Positions 1 to 9,552 of a stretch of 64,000 nt of DNA are shown here, in pieces. The stretch covers positions 337,001 through 401,000 of the forward strand of contig NZ_CP034783.1 of assembly GCF_006094435.1 (NCBI RefSeq), read 5' to 3'. Numbering within the stretch: the stretch's first letter is position 1; every line of letters begins with the position of its first letter. A program made the translations under genes and the position numbers. The stretch is from Pseudomonas sp. MPC6 (GTDB lineage Bacteria > Pseudomonadota > Gammaproteobacteria > Pseudomonadales > Pseudomonadaceae). The notes under the pieces were generated by a model. The model was not told the origin of the DNA, ran no database searches, and saw only the letters and a list, made by a program, of their open reading frames with translations.

Positions 1-833
1 CTCAATCGCTGAATTTCCCGTTGCAGGCGCTCGGCCACTTGCATGGCCATGTCCGGTGCACAACCGGGGAATACCGCCGCGAACTCCTCACCGCCGATTC
101 GCCCGAATACATCACCACGCCGCAAGGAACCTCGACCGCTCTCGGCGATCCGTTGCAGCACGCTATCGCCCACCTGGTGGCCATAGGTGTCATTGATCAC
201 TTTGAAATCATCGATGTCCAGGATCAGGAACGACAGAGGCGCGCCTTGATTTCGCGCCTGTTCGAATTCGTGGTTGGCGCATTCGAAGAAGTGTCGGCGG
301 TTGCTGCTCTGGGTTAGCCCATCTGTGGTAGCCAGGCGGTGGAGTTCGGTTTCCATGTGCTTCTTGTCGGTGATGTCTTCGGCGATTCCGACGATGATCA
401 CCGGCTGTCCCGGCTCGGCCAGGCGGTTGATGAAGCACTTGTCACTCAGCCAGCGTACCTGGCCGTCGGCGGCAATGATGCGGTACTCACGGTTCTCAAC
501 GGCGCCTTTGTCCAATACGTCGGCCATGCTGCGCTCGGCATAGTCCAGGTCGTCGGGGTAAATGCTGTCGCGCCATTGGTTGTAGTCGGCCAGTAAAAGG
601 CCGGCGGAACGGCCAAAAATCCGCTCGTAGGCAGGGCTCACATAGAGCATCTGGCGGGCTTCCCAGTCGAATGCCCAAAGCACCGCGTTGACGCTCACCA
701 GCAGGGAGCTGAACAGCTGTTCGCGTTCGCTCAGGCGCGCCACTTCGCCTTGGGCATGAATCAGCGCCATTAGCGTCTGCGCGGCCTCGGGCCACTGTGG
801 AAGGGATGAGTCTTGTAGGTTTCTATTGACCAT
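1..833 (-). CDS. PAS-GGDEF diguanylate cyclase (3' end outside window)
   Basis: The reading frame starts at an ATG (833-831) and runs off the left edge after 277 codons, so the C-terminus is missing. A PAS fold occupies about residues 40-155. The GGDEF domain follows, with LTQSSNRR at its start and an intact active-site loop GGEEF at 247-251. A product-inhibition I-site (RxxD, here RRGD) lies exactly five residues before it. It should therefore make cyclic di-GMP from two GTP in response to a signal bound by the PAS domain. No transmembrane segment is visible, so it is probably cytoplasmic. Its position near desA and the GGDEF-EAL gene fits the P. aeruginosa PA0290 neighbourhood from memory. 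Confidence 0.9.
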   Translation of the reverse strand, partial: MVNRNLQDSSLPQWPEAAQTLMALIHAQGEVARLSEREQLFSSLLVSVNAVLWAFDWEARQMLYVSPAYERIFGRSAGLLLADYNQWRDSIYPDDLDYAERSMADVLDKGAVENREYRIIAADGQVRWLSDKCFINRLAEPGQPVIIVGIAEDITDKKHMETELHRLATTDGLTQSSNRRHFFECANHEFEQARNQGAPLSFLILDIDDFKVINDTYGHQVGDSVLQRIAESGRGSLRRGDVFGRIGGEEFAAVFPGCAPDMAMQVAERLQREIQRL

Positions 834-950
834 CGGTACAAAATCTCAAAGGGCGTGTGCCGCTCGAGGTTCGAAAGCGGCCACCACAAAGCCCGCCTGG
901 ATGGCGAAGTGTCTTTGAGATAGGGGATTTGAAGTGAAGTTCCCGCCTTT

Positions 951-1068
951 CGTGGCGAGGGAGCTTGCTCCCGCCGGGCGGTACTGGCGACGCGTTTATC
1001 AGTTAAAACGCGTCGTCAGGTTTTCCACGGCCTTCGCCGCCGAGCGGGAGCAAGCTCCCTCGCCACCG
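951..1068. repeat. REP pair (inverted)
   Basis: Two inverted copies of a GGCGAGGGAGCTTGCTCCCG-type palindrome flank a central stretch that itself holds a short inverted repeat (ACGCGT...ACGCGTC). The element sits directly after the desaturase stop codon. With the cyclase promoter region it fills the 834-1068 gap; I see nothing else there. Confidence 0.8.
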
Positions 1069-2256
1069 TCAGACGGTAGCGGCAGGGCGCAGGGAGTAAG
1101 TTTTCAACTGGTCGGCGAATTCGCGCAGCGATTGGATTCCGCTGGCTTCGGCTTCGTGGACCCAATCCTTGATGGCGGCCAGCATGTCGTGACCATTCGA
1201 GCTGGTCTTGAGCCAGATCTGTTGCAAGGCCAGGCGTTTCTCGTAGATGACCTTCAGCGCCTGACTGTGCTCGAGCATGGTCTGGATGCGCAGGTGGTGT
1301 TTTTCATCCAGCAGGCTGGTTTCCCGCGAGAGCAGGCGCTTGGCCCGGTGGAACTGGTGACGAACCGAATGATCGACCTTTTCCAGCTCTTGCTTGACCA
1401 GCGGGGCGATCACCAGCTTGCGGTACTGGGCCATGATCTGGAAGCGGTTGTTGAGGATGGCCATGGCGGTGTCCATATCCAGGTTGCCTTTACCTTCGAC
1501 CCGGTGGGCAATCGGCGCGACGCGCTGGACCTTGGCCAAGCGGAAGAAACTGAAGACTTGTATCCAGGCCCAGCCGAGATCGAATTCCCACTTCTTCACC
1601 GACAGTTTCGCCGAGTTCGGGTAAGTGTGATGGTTGTTATGCAGTTCTTCGCCGCCGATCAGGATGCCCCAAGGCACCAGATTGGTCGCCGCATCGCGGC
1701 ATTCGAAGTTGCGGTAGCCAATGGCATGGCCCAGGCCGTTGACCACGCCGGCAGCCCAGACCGGGATCCACATCATCTGGATGGCCCAGATGGTGATACC
1801 GATGGTGCCGAACAGCAGCAGGTCGATAACGCCCATGATTGCCACACCCAGCAGGGGGAAACGGGTATACAGGTTGCGTTCGATCCAGTCGTCGGGGCAG
1901 TTCTTGCCGTAGATACGCAAGGTCTCGGGGTTTTCCGCTTCGGCGCGGTACAGCTCGGCACCTTTGCGCAGGACGGTGGACAACCCCTTGATGACCGGGC
2001 TGTGCGGGTCATCTTCGGTTTCGCATTTGGCGTGATGCTTGCGGTGGATAGCGGTCCACTCGCGGGTGTTCTGGGCGGTGGTCAACCACAACCAGAAGCG
2101 GAAGAAATGTTTCAGGCCGGCATTGAGCTCAAGCGAGCGATGGGCTGAATAACGGTGCAGATAGACCGTGACGCCAATGATCGTCACGTGGGTCATCAGC
2201 AGGGTGACTGCCACCAGTGACCAGGGCGACAAGCCGAGAAAACCTTCGTACCACAT
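1069..2256 (-). CDS. desA: membrane fatty acid desaturase (delta-9 type)
   Basis: This 395-residue integral membrane di-iron desaturase inserts a double bond into acyl chains of membrane lipids. All three histidine clusters are present: HRYSAHR at 34-40, HRKHH at 71-75 and HNNHH at 206-210. Hydrophobic segments lie around residues 10-32, 50-62 and 135-178, leaving a long cytoplasmic C-terminal tail. Length and the neighbouring GGDEF-EAL/oscA/sbp genes match P. aeruginosa DesA (PA0286), a phospholipid delta-9 desaturase. The ATG at 2256 is kept because the conserved N-terminus begins there; no strong ribosome-binding site is visible. It is divergent from the next gene across 134 bp. Confidence 0.88.
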   Translation of the reverse strand: MWYEGFLGLSPWSLVAVTLLMTHVTIIGVTVYLHRYSAHRSLELNAGLKHFFRFWLWLTTAQNTREWTAIHRKHHAKCETEDDPHSPVIKGLSTVLRKGAELYRAEAENPETLRIYGKNCPDDWIERNLYTRFPLLGVAIMGVIDLLLFGTIGITIWAIQMMWIPVWAAGVVNGLGHAIGYRNFECRDAATNLVPWGILIGGEELHNNHHTYPNSAKLSVKKWEFDLGWAWIQVFSFFRLAKVQRVAPIAHRVEGKGNLDMDTAMAILNNRFQIMAQYRKLVIAPLVKQELEKVDHSVRHQFHRAKRLLSRETSLLDEKHHLRIQTMLEHSQALKVIYEKRLALQQIWLKTSSNGHDMLAAIKDWVHEAEASGIQSLREFADQLKTYSLRPAATV

Positions 2257-2365
2257 AGGCTAATGGGCCCTCGATAAAGAAAAAAACAGCCGTTGCATTA
2301 TCACTGAGCCTACAGATAAAACCAGTCACCCTTTCAGATAAGAGTGGCTGGATGTTTCTTTAACC

Positions 2366-2371
2366 TATAAT
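2366..2371 (+). promoter_or_regulatory. candidate -10 box for the GGDEF-EAL gene
   Basis: A perfect TATAAT lies 20 bp before the first possible ATG. The -35 region is weak. A start site near 2378 would leave a very short leader, and AAAGGA at 2384-2389 would then better serve the second ATG at 2403. Confidence 0.35.
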
Positions 2372-2390
2372 CCCATCCTTTCGAAAGGAC

Positions 2391-4322
2391 ATGGACGGCC
2401 GAATGTCTGCTACCTATCGCGATGCTCTGCGCGTCGCGCTGCTCTACCTTCTGGTTTCAATAGTCTGGCTGCAATTGAGCGGTCATTTATTGAGCAGCTT
2501 CTTCGATAGCTCCGAGGCGTTACAGCGATGGCAGCTGATCAACGGTTACGCCTGGGTCGTGTGCAGCGCCGGATTGATATTCCTGGCCCGTGCGCGTTTG
2601 TTCCGCTGCCTGGGGGGCGGCGCCAGGTTGCGTGAGCACGGTGAAGACCGGGAACGTTTGCGACAGGCGGCCGCGGTGTTCGATTGCACCCGTGAAGGGG
2701 TGCTGGTCACCAATAGCAATGGACTGATTGTTCACGTGAATCGGGCGTTCATGGAAATCACCGGTTACCTGCGTGAGGAAGTGCTGGGTCAGCGCCCGAG
2801 CCTGTTCAAGTCGGGACATCATCCGCCCAGTTTCTACCAGGCAATGTTCGCGACACTCAATAGCGTCGGCGAGTGGAGCGGGGAAATCTGGAACCGGCGC
2901 AAATGCGGCGAGATCTACCCGCAATGGCAGACGATCCGCCTCATTCATGACGATCAGGGACGGCTCAGCCAGTACGTGGCGGTGTTTTCCGACATCAGCG
3001 CGATCAAGAACTCTGAACATCAACTCAAGCACCTGGCACACCACGACCCGCTGACCGACCTGCCCAACCGCTTGCTGTTCACCGACCGCACCGAACAGGC
3101 GCTGGCTTCGGCGCAGGTTCACAAGCGTGGTTGTGCGTTACTGCTGATTGATCTGGATCATTTCAAGATGATCAACGACAGCCTCGGGCACACGATCGGT
3201 GATCAGCTGCTCAAGGCCGTGGCCGAACGGTTGCAAGCCCTGTTCGGCCAGGGGATTACCCTGGCGCGGCTGGGCGGTGATGAGTTCGCCGTGCTGGCCG
3301 AGAACTGTCCGCAGCTGATGCAGGCGGCGGCGCTGGCTCAGCGGATCATCGATGGCTTCAAGCAGCCATTCCTGATTGACGGGCATCAGCTGTTTATCAA
3401 TACCAGCATCGGTATCAGCCTGTTTCCTGCTGATGCGTTGAGCGCTGAACAGCTGCTGCGTAACGCCGACTCGGCGCTGTTCAAGGCCAAAGGTGCTGGC
3501 CGGGACGGCTACGCCCTCTACACGGAAGAGCTGACTGCCCACGCCCAGCAACGGGTCGAGACGGCGGTTGAGCTGCGCCGTGCGCTGGAGCAGCAGGAAC
3601 TGCGTGTGTACTACCAGCCGGTTCACGACCTCAGGACCTGCCGCCTGATTGGCGTCGAGGCGCTGGTGCGCTGGGAGCATCCACAGCGTGGGCTGGTGCC
3701 GCCGGCAGAGTTCATTCCCATTGCCGAACGCACCGGATTGATTGCGCAGATCGATGCCTGGGTGATGCAGCAGGCTTGTCGGCAAATGTGCCAGTGGCTG
3801 CAAGCCGGTGTGGCGTTGTCGTTTGTGGCGGTAAATGTCTCCTCGCGATTGTTCGCTCACCGTGAGTTGTTTCAGCAGGTGGCAAAAATACTGCACGAAA
3901 CCGGGCTCGATCCGGCCTGCCTGGAACTGGAAGTCACTGAAAGTGCGGTGATGGAAGATCCGGAAGTGGCGCTGGAGCAGATGCATCGACTGCGCGAACT
4001 GGGTGTGCGTCTGGCCATCGATGACTTCGGTACCGGCTATTCATCGTTACTGCGCCTCAAGCGATTGCCGGTGCAGAAGCTCAAGATCGATCAGGGATTT
4101 GTCGCGGGGTTGCCTTGGGATGAGGATGACGCGGCGATTGTGCGGGTGATCATTGCCCTGGCGCAGAGCATGGGGATGCAGGTGCATGCCGAAGGGATCG
4201 AGCAGGTCGAGCAGGCGGGGTTCCTGCTTGAGCACGGTTGCGATCTTGGGCAGGGCTACTGGTTTGGGCGACCGGTGCCGGCTGGGCAGCTGGACTGGAT
4301 GCGGGCACCGGAAATTCGCTAG
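2391..4322 (+). CDS. pipA: membrane-bound PAS-GGDEF-EAL cyclic di-GMP enzyme
   Basis: The protein has two N-terminal membrane helices (about 13-33 and 50-68), a PAS domain (about 88-205), GGDEF (about 215-385) and EAL (about 395-635). The cyclase loop is a canonical GGDEF at 295-299 but no RxxD I-site precedes it. The EAL domain keeps EAL at 423-425, the DDFGTGYSS loop and the AEGIE motif, so hydrolysis of c-di-GMP is expected. The P. aeruginosa gene at this position (PA0285, PipA) acts as a phosphodiesterase; the symbol rests on that synteny. The start could be ATG 2391 or ATG 2403; spacing from AAAGGA favours 2403. Confidence 0.85.
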   Translation: MDGRMSATYRDALRVALLYLLVSIVWLQLSGHLLSSFFDSSEALQRWQLINGYAWVVCSAGLIFLARARLFRCLGGGARLREHGEDRERLRQAAAVFDCTREGVLVTNSNGLIVHVNRAFMEITGYLREEVLGQRPSLFKSGHHPPSFYQAMFATLNSVGEWSGEIWNRRKCGEIYPQWQTIRLIHDDQGRLSQYVAVFSDISAIKNSEHQLKHLAHHDPLTDLPNRLLFTDRTEQALASAQVHKRGCALLLIDLDHFKMINDSLGHTIGDQLLKAVAERLQALFGQGITLARLGGDEFAVLAENCPQLMQAAALAQRIIDGFKQPFLIDGHQLFINTSIGISLFPADALSAEQLLRNADSALFKAKGAGRDGYALYTEELTAHAQQRVETAVELRRALEQQELRVYYQPVHDLRTCRLIGVEALVRWEHPQRGLVPPAEFIPIAERTGLIAQIDAWVMQQACRQMCQWLQAGVALSFVAVNVSSRLFAHRELFQQVAKILHETGLDPACLELEVTESAVMEDPEVALEQMHRLRELGVRLAIDDFGTGYSSLLRLKRLPVQKLKIDQGFVAGLPWDEDDAAIVRVIIALAQSMGMQVHAEGIEQVEQAGFLLEHGCDLGQGYWFGRPVPAGQLDWMRAPEIR

Positions 4323-4345
4323 ACACCGAACGATCCCCCTCCCTT

Positions 4346-4428
4346 GTAGGAGCTGGCTTGCCAGCGAAGGCGGCCTCAAGTCCCGCAGCGCCCATGAAGA
4401 TGCCCTCGCCGGCAAGCCGGCTCCTACA
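4346..4428. repeat. REP pair (inverted)
   Basis: TGTAGGAGCTGGCTTGCCAG is followed 40 bp later by its inverted relative GCCGGCAAGCCGGCTCCTAC. It lies between the GGDEF-EAL stop and the A/T-rich oscA promoter. Confidence 0.85.
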
Positions 4429-4449
4429 TGGGCGTTTAGTTATTTAGTT

Positions 4450-4501
4450 ATATAAACATTCTTAAATAGTCTTTTTAAGAATATCAGCGCTTGCCTACTA
4501 T
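4450..4501 (+). promoter_or_regulatory. A/T-rich sulfur-type promoter of oscA-sbp
   Basis: An A/T-rich block in otherwise GC-rich DNA contains ATTCTTAAA (4458-4466) and its inverted counterpart TTTTTAAGAAT (4472-4482). A -10-like TACTAT sits at 4496-4501. Close relatives occur ahead of other sulfur units here (near 13562, 33288, 37076 and 47176). CysB binding is my inference; the recurrence is seen directly. Confidence 0.65.
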
Positions 4502-4565
4502 TGCTCTCACGCCGCAAGCAGTGCCGCCCACTGCCAGGCAACCTCTCAGTCGAAGGAGCAGCACC

Positions 4566-4748
4566 ATGAGCGCATCCCTACGTAGCGTTGACGGTCAAGA
4601 CGAAGCCACCATCTTGCGTGAAATCCAGAGTGCCTTGCGCGACCTGCGGTTCGGCGCTGTTGAAATCACTGTGCACAACGCGCAGGTGGTTCAGATCGAA
4701 CGCAAGGAAAAATTCCGTTTGCAGAACCCGAGCAATAAACCGAGCTGA
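4566..4748 (+). CDS. oscA: OscA-like small protein (YezD/DUF2292 family)
   Basis: A 60-residue protein starts at an ATG preceded by GGAG (4554-4557). It has an acidic-basic helical N-terminal half followed by a short beta segment (residues 28-46), the pattern of the YezD/DUF2292 family. In pseudomonads this small gene stands before sbp-cysTWA and was named oscA for its role in using organosulfur compounds under sulfur starvation and chromate stress. The same order is seen here and it shares the A/T-rich promoter. Its biochemical function is unknown. No cysteine, signal peptide or membrane segment is present. Confidence 0.8.
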   Translation: MSASLRSVDGQDEATILREIQSALRDLRFGAVEITVHNAQVVQIERKEKFRLQNPSNKPS

Positions 4749-4756
4749 AACAGCAG

Positions 4757-4829
4757 ATCAAAAGATCGCAGCCTGCGGCAGCTCCTGCGGGGGACCGAGG
4801 TGGGCGCTACCGAAGGCGGTGATCTTTTA
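4757..4829. repeat. second-family REP (inverted)
   Basis: AAAAGATCGCAGCCTGCGGC begins the element and GGTGATCTTTT closes it. This belongs to a repeat family distinct from the GTAGGAGC...GCTTGC one; other copies are at 20160, 26526 and 37099. Confidence 0.6.
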
Positions 4830-4898
4830 ACCGGCAACCGCGATCCCAACAAATCCATAAGAAAAGCCATCACCCACAGAATTCCAGGAGCTTTCACC

Positions 4899-5912
4899 AT
4901 GTCGTCGATTCGTCATTTCGCTTTGGCCGCCCTGGCCAGCGCCCTATTTGCTGGTTCCGCGGTCGCCAAGGATTACGAACTGCTCAACGTGTCGTACGAC
5001 CCGACCCGTGAGCTGTATCAGGACTACAACGCCGAATTCGTCAGTTTCTGGAAGAAAGCACATCCGGGCGACAACGTGAAAGTCCAGCAATCCCATGGTG
5101 GCTCGGGCAAACAGGGCCGGGCGGTGATCGACGGTCTGCGCGCCGACGTGGTGACGCTGGCCCTGGCGGGTGACATCGATGAAATCGCCAAGCTTGGCAA
5201 GACCCTGCCGGCCGACTGGCAGAAACGTCTGCCAGAGGCGAGCACGCCGTACACGTCGACCATCGTGTTCCTGGTGCGCAAGGGCAATCCCAAAGGCATC
5301 AAGGATTGGGGCGACTTGACCAAAAGTGGTGTGGAAGTCATCACCCCGAACCCGAAAACCTCAGGCGGTGCACGCTGGAACTTCCTGGCAGCATGGGCCT
5401 ATGGCCTCAAAGCCAACGGCGGTGACGAAGCCAAGGCCAAGGAATACGTGCAGACCCTGTTCAAGCACGTTCCCGTTCTGGACACCGGCGCTCGCGGTTC
5501 GACCATCACCTTCGTCAACAACGGTCAGGGCGACGTGTTGCTGGCCTGGGAAAACGAAGCTTTCCTGGCGCTGAAAGAAGAGGGTGGCGCCGACAAGTTC
5601 GACATTGTGGTGCCTTCGCTGTCGATCCTCGCCGAGCCCCCGGTGGCCGTCGTCGACAAAAACGCCGAGAAAAAGGGCAACACTGAAATTGCCGAAGCCT
5701 ATTTGAAACACCTGTACAGCCCTGCGGGTCAGGAAATCGCGGCGAAAAACTTCTATCGTCCACGTGACAAGGACGTCGCAGCCAAGTATGCCAAACAGTT
5801 CCCGACCCTGGACCTGGTGACCATCGACAAGGACTTCGGCGGCTGGAAAACCGCGCAACCGAAATTTTTCAATGACGGTGGCGTGTTCGACCAGATTTAC
5901 CAGGCGCAGTAA
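4899..5912 (+). CDS. sbp: periplasmic sulfate-binding protein
   Basis: This 337-residue solute-binding protein delivers sulfate (or thiosulfate) to the CysTWA permease. A cleavable signal peptide ends near [10 protein letters not shown] (residues 15-24). The mature part carries the family hallmarks [10 protein letters not shown] (phosphate/sulfate-type anion loop), [11 protein letters not shown] and AWENEA. The ATG at 4899 is preceded by CAGGAG at good spacing; the frame is open upstream but lacks a ribosome-binding site and the signal peptide fixes this start. It follows oscA by 150 bp and precedes cysT, from which a REP pair separates it. Confidence 0.95.
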   Translation: MSSIRHFALAALASALFAGSAVAKDYELLNVSYDPTRELYQDYNAEFVSFWKKAHPGDNVKVQQSHGGSGKQGRAVIDGLRADVVTLALAGDIDEIAKLGKTLPADWQKRLPEASTPYTSTIVFLVRKGNPKGIKDWGDLTKSGVEVITPNPKTSGGARWNFLAAWAYGLKANGGDEAKAKEYVQTLFKHVPVLDTGARGSTITFVNNGQGDVLLAWENEAFLALKEEGGADKFDIVVPSLSILAEPPVAVVDKNAEKKGNTEIAEAYLKHLYSPAGQEIAAKNFYRPRDKDVAAKYAKQFPTLDLVTIDKDFGGWKTAQPKFFNDGGVFDQIYQAQ

Positions 5913-5956
5913 TCTGACTTTAGCCACACACGAGCCTGATGCTCAGGCGCGTACTT

Positions 5957-6045
5957 TGTGGGAGCGGGCTTGCTCGCGAAGGCGGTGTGTCATGCGACGT
6001 AAGAGTTGACTGATACGCCCCTTCGCGAGCAAGCCCACTCCCACA
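5957..6045. repeat. REP pair between sbp and cysT
   Basis: TGTGGGAGCGGGCTTGCTCG and its inverted relative CGAGCAAGCCCACTCCCACA enclose about 45 bp. The position after the first gene of an ABC operon could stabilise the sbp transcript and give more binding protein than permease; that role is inferred. Confidence 0.85.
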
Positions 6046-6086
6046 TTAATGCGTTTAGCGGATAGTTTTTTTAACCAAGGACTTTT

Positions 6087-6905
6087 ATGTCGCGTCGTAT
6101 CTCCCCCGTCATACCCGGCTTCGGGCTGACGCTGGGCTACACCTTGGTGTACCTCAGCCTGATTGTGCTTATTCCACTGGCGGCGATGTTCGTGCATGCC
6201 GCTCAACTCACCTGGGATCAGTTCTGGGCGATTATTTCGGCGCCGCGGGTGCTGGCGGCGTTGAAGCTGAGCTTCGGCACCGCCCTCTGCGCCGCGATCA
6301 TCAACGGCATCATCGGCACACTGCTGGCCTGGGTGCTGGTGCGCTACACCTTCCCGGGCCGAAAAATCATCGATGCGATGATCGATCTTCCGTTTGCATT
6401 GCCCACTGCCGTTGCCGGTATCGCGTTGACCGCGCTCTACGCGCCGAACGGCTGGGTGGGGCAGTTCGCGGCCGACCTGGCGTTCAAGATCGCGTATACC
6501 CCCCTCGGCATCACGCTGGCACTGACTTTTGTAACGCTTCCATTCGTGGTACGTACAGTACAGCCAGTATTGGCCGATATCCCCCGCGAAGTGGAGGAAG
6601 CGGCGGCGTGTCTCGGTGCGAAACCCTTGCAGGTCTTCCGCCATATTCTGGTGCCGGCATTGCTGCCAGCCTGGTTGACCGGCTTCGCTTTGGCCTTTGC
6701 CCGCGGGGTTGGCGAGTATGGATCGGTGATTTTCATCGCCGGCAACATGCCGATGAAAACCGAGATCCTCCCGCTGCTGATCATGGTCAAGCTCGACCAG
6801 TACGATTACACCGGCGCTACCTCCATTGGTGTACTGATGCTGGTGGTTTCCTTCATCCTGTTGCTGCTGATCAACTTGCTGCAGCGGCGCATCGAAACCC
6901 CATAA
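6087..6905 (+). CDS. cysT: sulfate ABC transporter permease CysT
   Basis: A 272-residue inner-membrane protein with about six helices. The EAA-type loop that contacts the ATPase is seen as VEEAAACLGAKPLQVFRHI (about residues 172-190). It pairs with CysW to form the translocation channel. It follows sbp after a REP pair and precedes cysW by 12 bp, with GGAGG before cysW, so the genes are cotranscribed. Length and order match the family. Confidence 0.95.
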   Translation: MSRRISPVIPGFGLTLGYTLVYLSLIVLIPLAAMFVHAAQLTWDQFWAIISAPRVLAALKLSFGTALCAAIINGIIGTLLAWVLVRYTFPGRKIIDAMIDLPFALPTAVAGIALTALYAPNGWVGQFAADLAFKIAYTPLGITLALTFVTLPFVVRTVQPVLADIPREVEEAAACLGAKPLQVFRHILVPALLPAWLTGFALAFARGVGEYGSVIFIAGNMPMKTEILPLLIMVKLDQYDYTGATSIGVLMLVVSFILLLLINLLQRRIETP

Positions 6906-6917
6906 GGAGGCGCACAC

Positions 6918-7787
6918 ATGTCCCAATCGTCTATTGCTGCGGCTTCCTCGAACGCCTCCCGCCGTGGCAGCGCCTCATCGCGGCGACTGCTGATCGGCCT
7001 GGGCTGGCTGATTTTTGGCCTGTTCCTGTTGTTGCCGCTGGTTATCGTGGTGTCCCAGGGCCTGAAGCTCGGAATCGGTGCGTTCTTCACCGCGATCTTT
7101 GAACCGGATGCGTTGTCGGCTCTGAAACTCACGGTGATCGCCGTGCTGATTTCGGTGCCCCTGAACCTGGTGTTCGGCGTCAGTGCGGCGTGGTGCGTGA
7201 GCAAGTACTCGTTCCGCGGCAAAAGTATCCTCGTGACCCTGATCGACCTGCCGTTCTCGGTGTCGCCGGTGATCGCCGGCCTGGTCTATGTGCTGATGTT
7301 CGGCGCCCAGGGCTTGTTCGGGCCATGGTTGCAGGACCACGACATCCAGATCGTCTTCGCTTTGCCGGGCATCGTGCTGGCGACGATTTTCGTCACCGTG
7401 CCGTTTGTGGCCCGCGAGTTGATTCCGCTGATGCAGGAACAAGGCACTCAGGAAGAAGAGGCGGCCCGCCTGCTCGGAGCCAATGGCTGGCAGATGTTCT
7501 GGCATGTCACCGTACCCAACATCAAATGGGGCCTGATCTACGGCGTCGTGCTGTGCACCGCGCGGGCCATGGGTGAGTTCGGTGCGGTATCGGTGGTTTC
7601 CGGGCACATTCGCGGGGTGACCAACACCCTGCCGCTGCACGTCGAGATCCTCTACAACGAATACAACCACGTGGCCGCGTTCGCCGTGGCGAGCCTGTTG
7701 CTGATCCTGGCGCTCTTCATCCTGCTGCTCAAGCAGTGGAGCGAAAACCGTATTAACCGCCTGCGCGCCAGCGCCGCGGAGGAATAA
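6918..7787 (+). CDS. cysW: sulfate ABC transporter permease CysW
   Basis: This 289-residue membrane protein is the partner permease of CysT. A serine-rich cytoplasmic N-terminus (about 25 residues) precedes about six helices. The EAA loop appears as [19 protein letters not shown] (about residues 177-195). The start ATG has AAGGAGG upstream. It ends 3 bp before cysA, consistent with translational coupling. Confidence 0.95.
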   Translation: MSQSSIAAASSNASRRGSASSRRLLIGLGWLIFGLFLLLPLVIVVSQGLKLGIGAFFTAIFEPDALSALKLTVIAVLISVPLNLVFGVSAAWCVSKYSFRGKSILVTLIDLPFSVSPVIAGLVYVLMFGAQGLFGPWLQDHDIQIVFALPGIVLATIFVTVPFVARELIPLMQEQGTQEEEAARLLGANGWQMFWHVTVPNIKWGLIYGVVLCTARAMGEFGAVSVVSGHIRGVTNTLPLHVEILYNEYNHVAAFAVASLLLILALFILLLKQWSENRINRLRASAAEE

Positions 7788-7790
7788 GTC

Positions 7791-8780
7791 ATGTCGATCG
7801 AAGTGCGTAACGTCAGCAAGAATTTCAACGCGTTCAAGGCGCTGGATAACATCAGCCTGGACATCCAAAGTGGCGAGCTCGTGGCGCTGCTCGGTCCGTC
7901 CGGTTGCGGCAAGACCACGCTGCTGCGGATCATCGCCGGTCTCGAAACCCCGGATAAAGGCAGCATCGTGTTCCACGGTGAAGATGTCTCCGGTCATGAT
8001 GTGCGTGATCGCAACGTCGGCTTCGTGTTCCAGCACTACGCCCTGTTCCGCCACATGACCGTGTTCGACAACGTCGCGTTCGGCCTGCGCATGAAACCGA
8101 AAAACCAGCGCCCGAGCGAAAGCCAGATCGCGGTGAAAGTCCACGAGTTGCTGAACATGGTGCAACTGGACTGGTTGGCGGATCGCTATCCGGAACAACT
8201 GTCCGGGGGGCAGCGTCAACGGATTGCCCTGGCCCGCGCCCTGGCGGTGGAGCCGAAGGTGCTGCTGCTCGACGAACCGTTTGGCGCCCTCGACGCCAAG
8301 GTCCGTAAGGAGCTGCGCCGCTGGCTCGCACGGCTGCACGAAGACATCAACCTGACCTCGGTCTTTGTGACCCACGACCAGGAAGAAGCCATGGAAGTCG
8401 CCGACCGCATCGTGGTGATGAACAAGGGTGTGATCGAGCAGATCGGCTCACCGGGTGAGGTCTATGAAAACCCCGCCAGCGATTTCGTCTACCACTTCCT
8501 CGGCGACTCGAACCGTCTGCATTTGGGCGAAGACAACCACGTGCTGTTCCGTCCTCACGAAGTGTCGCTGTCGCGCCATGAACTGGAAGACCATCACGCC
8601 GCCGAGGTGCGGGATATCCGTCCATTGGGCGCGACGACCCGGGTAACGCTGAAGGTTGAAGGCCAGAGCGATCTGATCGAAGCGGAAGTGGTGAAGGATC
8701 ACGACAGCCTGGTCGGGTTGGCGAAGGGCGAGACGCTGTTCTTCAAGCCGAAGGTCTGGCAGAAAGTCGCCAATCTCTAA
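7791..8780 (+). CDS. cysA: sulfate ABC transporter ATPase CysA
   Basis: The 329-residue ATPase powers sulfate/thiosulfate import. Walker A is GPSGCGKTT (35-43), the ABC signature is LSGGQRQR, Walker B is [11 protein letters not shown] and the switch histidine is in [10 protein letters not shown]-terminal regulatory TOBE-like region follows from about residue 240. The start is coupled to cysW (GGAGG before ATG 7791). A REP pair follows the stop codon. Confidence 0.95.
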   Translation: MSIEVRNVSKNFNAFKALDNISLDIQSGELVALLGPSGCGKTTLLRIIAGLETPDKGSIVFHGEDVSGHDVRDRNVGFVFQHYALFRHMTVFDNVAFGLRMKPKNQRPSESQIAVKVHELLNMVQLDWLADRYPEQLSGGQRQRIALARALAVEPKVLLLDEPFGALDAKVRKELRRWLARLHEDINLTSVFVTHDQEEAMEVADRIVVMNKGVIEQIGSPGEVYENPASDFVYHFLGDSNRLHLGEDNHVLFRPHEVSLSRHELEDHHAAEVRDIRPLGATTRVTLKVEGQSDLIEAEVVKDHDSLVGLAKGETLFFKPKVWQKVANL

Positions 8781-8793
8781 ATCAAAAGCAAAA

Positions 8794-8889
8794 GCTTCGC
8801 GAGCAAGCCCGCTCCCACATTCATCTATGGCGTTCACGAATAATGTGTTCACTGGAGCCCGCAATGTGGGAGCGGGCTTGCTCGCGAAA
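8794..8889. repeat. REP pair after cysA
   Basis: CTTCGCGAGCAAGCCCGCTC and TGTGGGAGCGGGCTTGCTCG face each other across about 45 bp, between the convergent cysA and Mpo1-like genes. Confidence 0.85.
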
Positions 8890-8894
8890 GCGAT

Positions 8895-9413
8895 TTACGC
8901 CGCAGCGTTATCCTGGCGCAAACGCACACCACCCGCCCGCGCCTCGATCTGCGCTTTCAGCTCCCGCCGCAGCCCCAGCAAAAACGCCAGCTCCACCACC
9001 ACAAACAGCGGCCCGACAATCAACCCCGTCACATCGTCGACAAACGCCGGCTTGCGCCCTTCATAGTGATGACCGACAAACTGAATCGCCCAGCCGATCA
9101 CAAACATCCCGACGCCGCTCGCCAGCCAGACCAGCGTGCTTTGCTGCGCGAGCACCTGACCTGCCCAGATGCACAGCCCGAGCAATACACTCATCAACAC
9201 CCCGAGGCGCAGTTCCAGGCGCAGGTAAAACCACGCCGACGCCAGCGCGACCAACACCGCCGGTGACAGCCAGCCCCCGGCCCATTGCGGACGCGACAGC
9301 AGCACCGCCACCGCCACTACAATCAACGGAATGCCGACGAAGTGGGTGGCAATATTGCGCGGGTCGCGATGGTAGGTAGCGTATTGACCGAGATGGTCGA
9401 CGAGGCTTTTCAT
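8895..9413 (-). CDS. Mpo1-like (DUF962) membrane protein
   Basis: A 172-residue protein with four or five helices. The N-terminus has HLGQYATYHRDPRNIATHFVG, whose YHRDPRN...H pattern is typical of the DUF962/Mpo1 family, and a further histidine pair (GHHYEG) lies near residue 125. The yeast member Mpo1 is an Fe(II)-dependent dioxygenase that alpha-oxidises 2-hydroxy fatty acids; whether the bacterial form does this is unknown. The ATG at 9413 is chosen because AGGAGG sits 7 bp upstream. It is transcribed alone, opposite to cysA. Confidence 0.75.
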   Translation of the reverse strand: MKSLVDHLGQYATYHRDPRNIATHFVGIPLIVVAVAVLLSRPQWAGGWLSPAVLVALASAWFYLRLELRLGVLMSVLLGLCIWAGQVLAQQSTLVWLASGVGMFVIGWAIQFVGHHYEGRKPAFVDDVTGLIVGPLFVVVELAFLLGLRRELKAQIEARAGGVRLRQDNAAA

Positions 9414-9552
9414 TGTTATTCCTCCTGTTGAGTGCTGGATCATGCCCCAGATTCATATTTTGCGCTGTCAGTCAGACGACAAGGACGTTTTTTATTGATG
9501 GGCTTTGTCCGCGAACACGCCTAGCCTGTGATGACGACAATCGAGGTGTGCC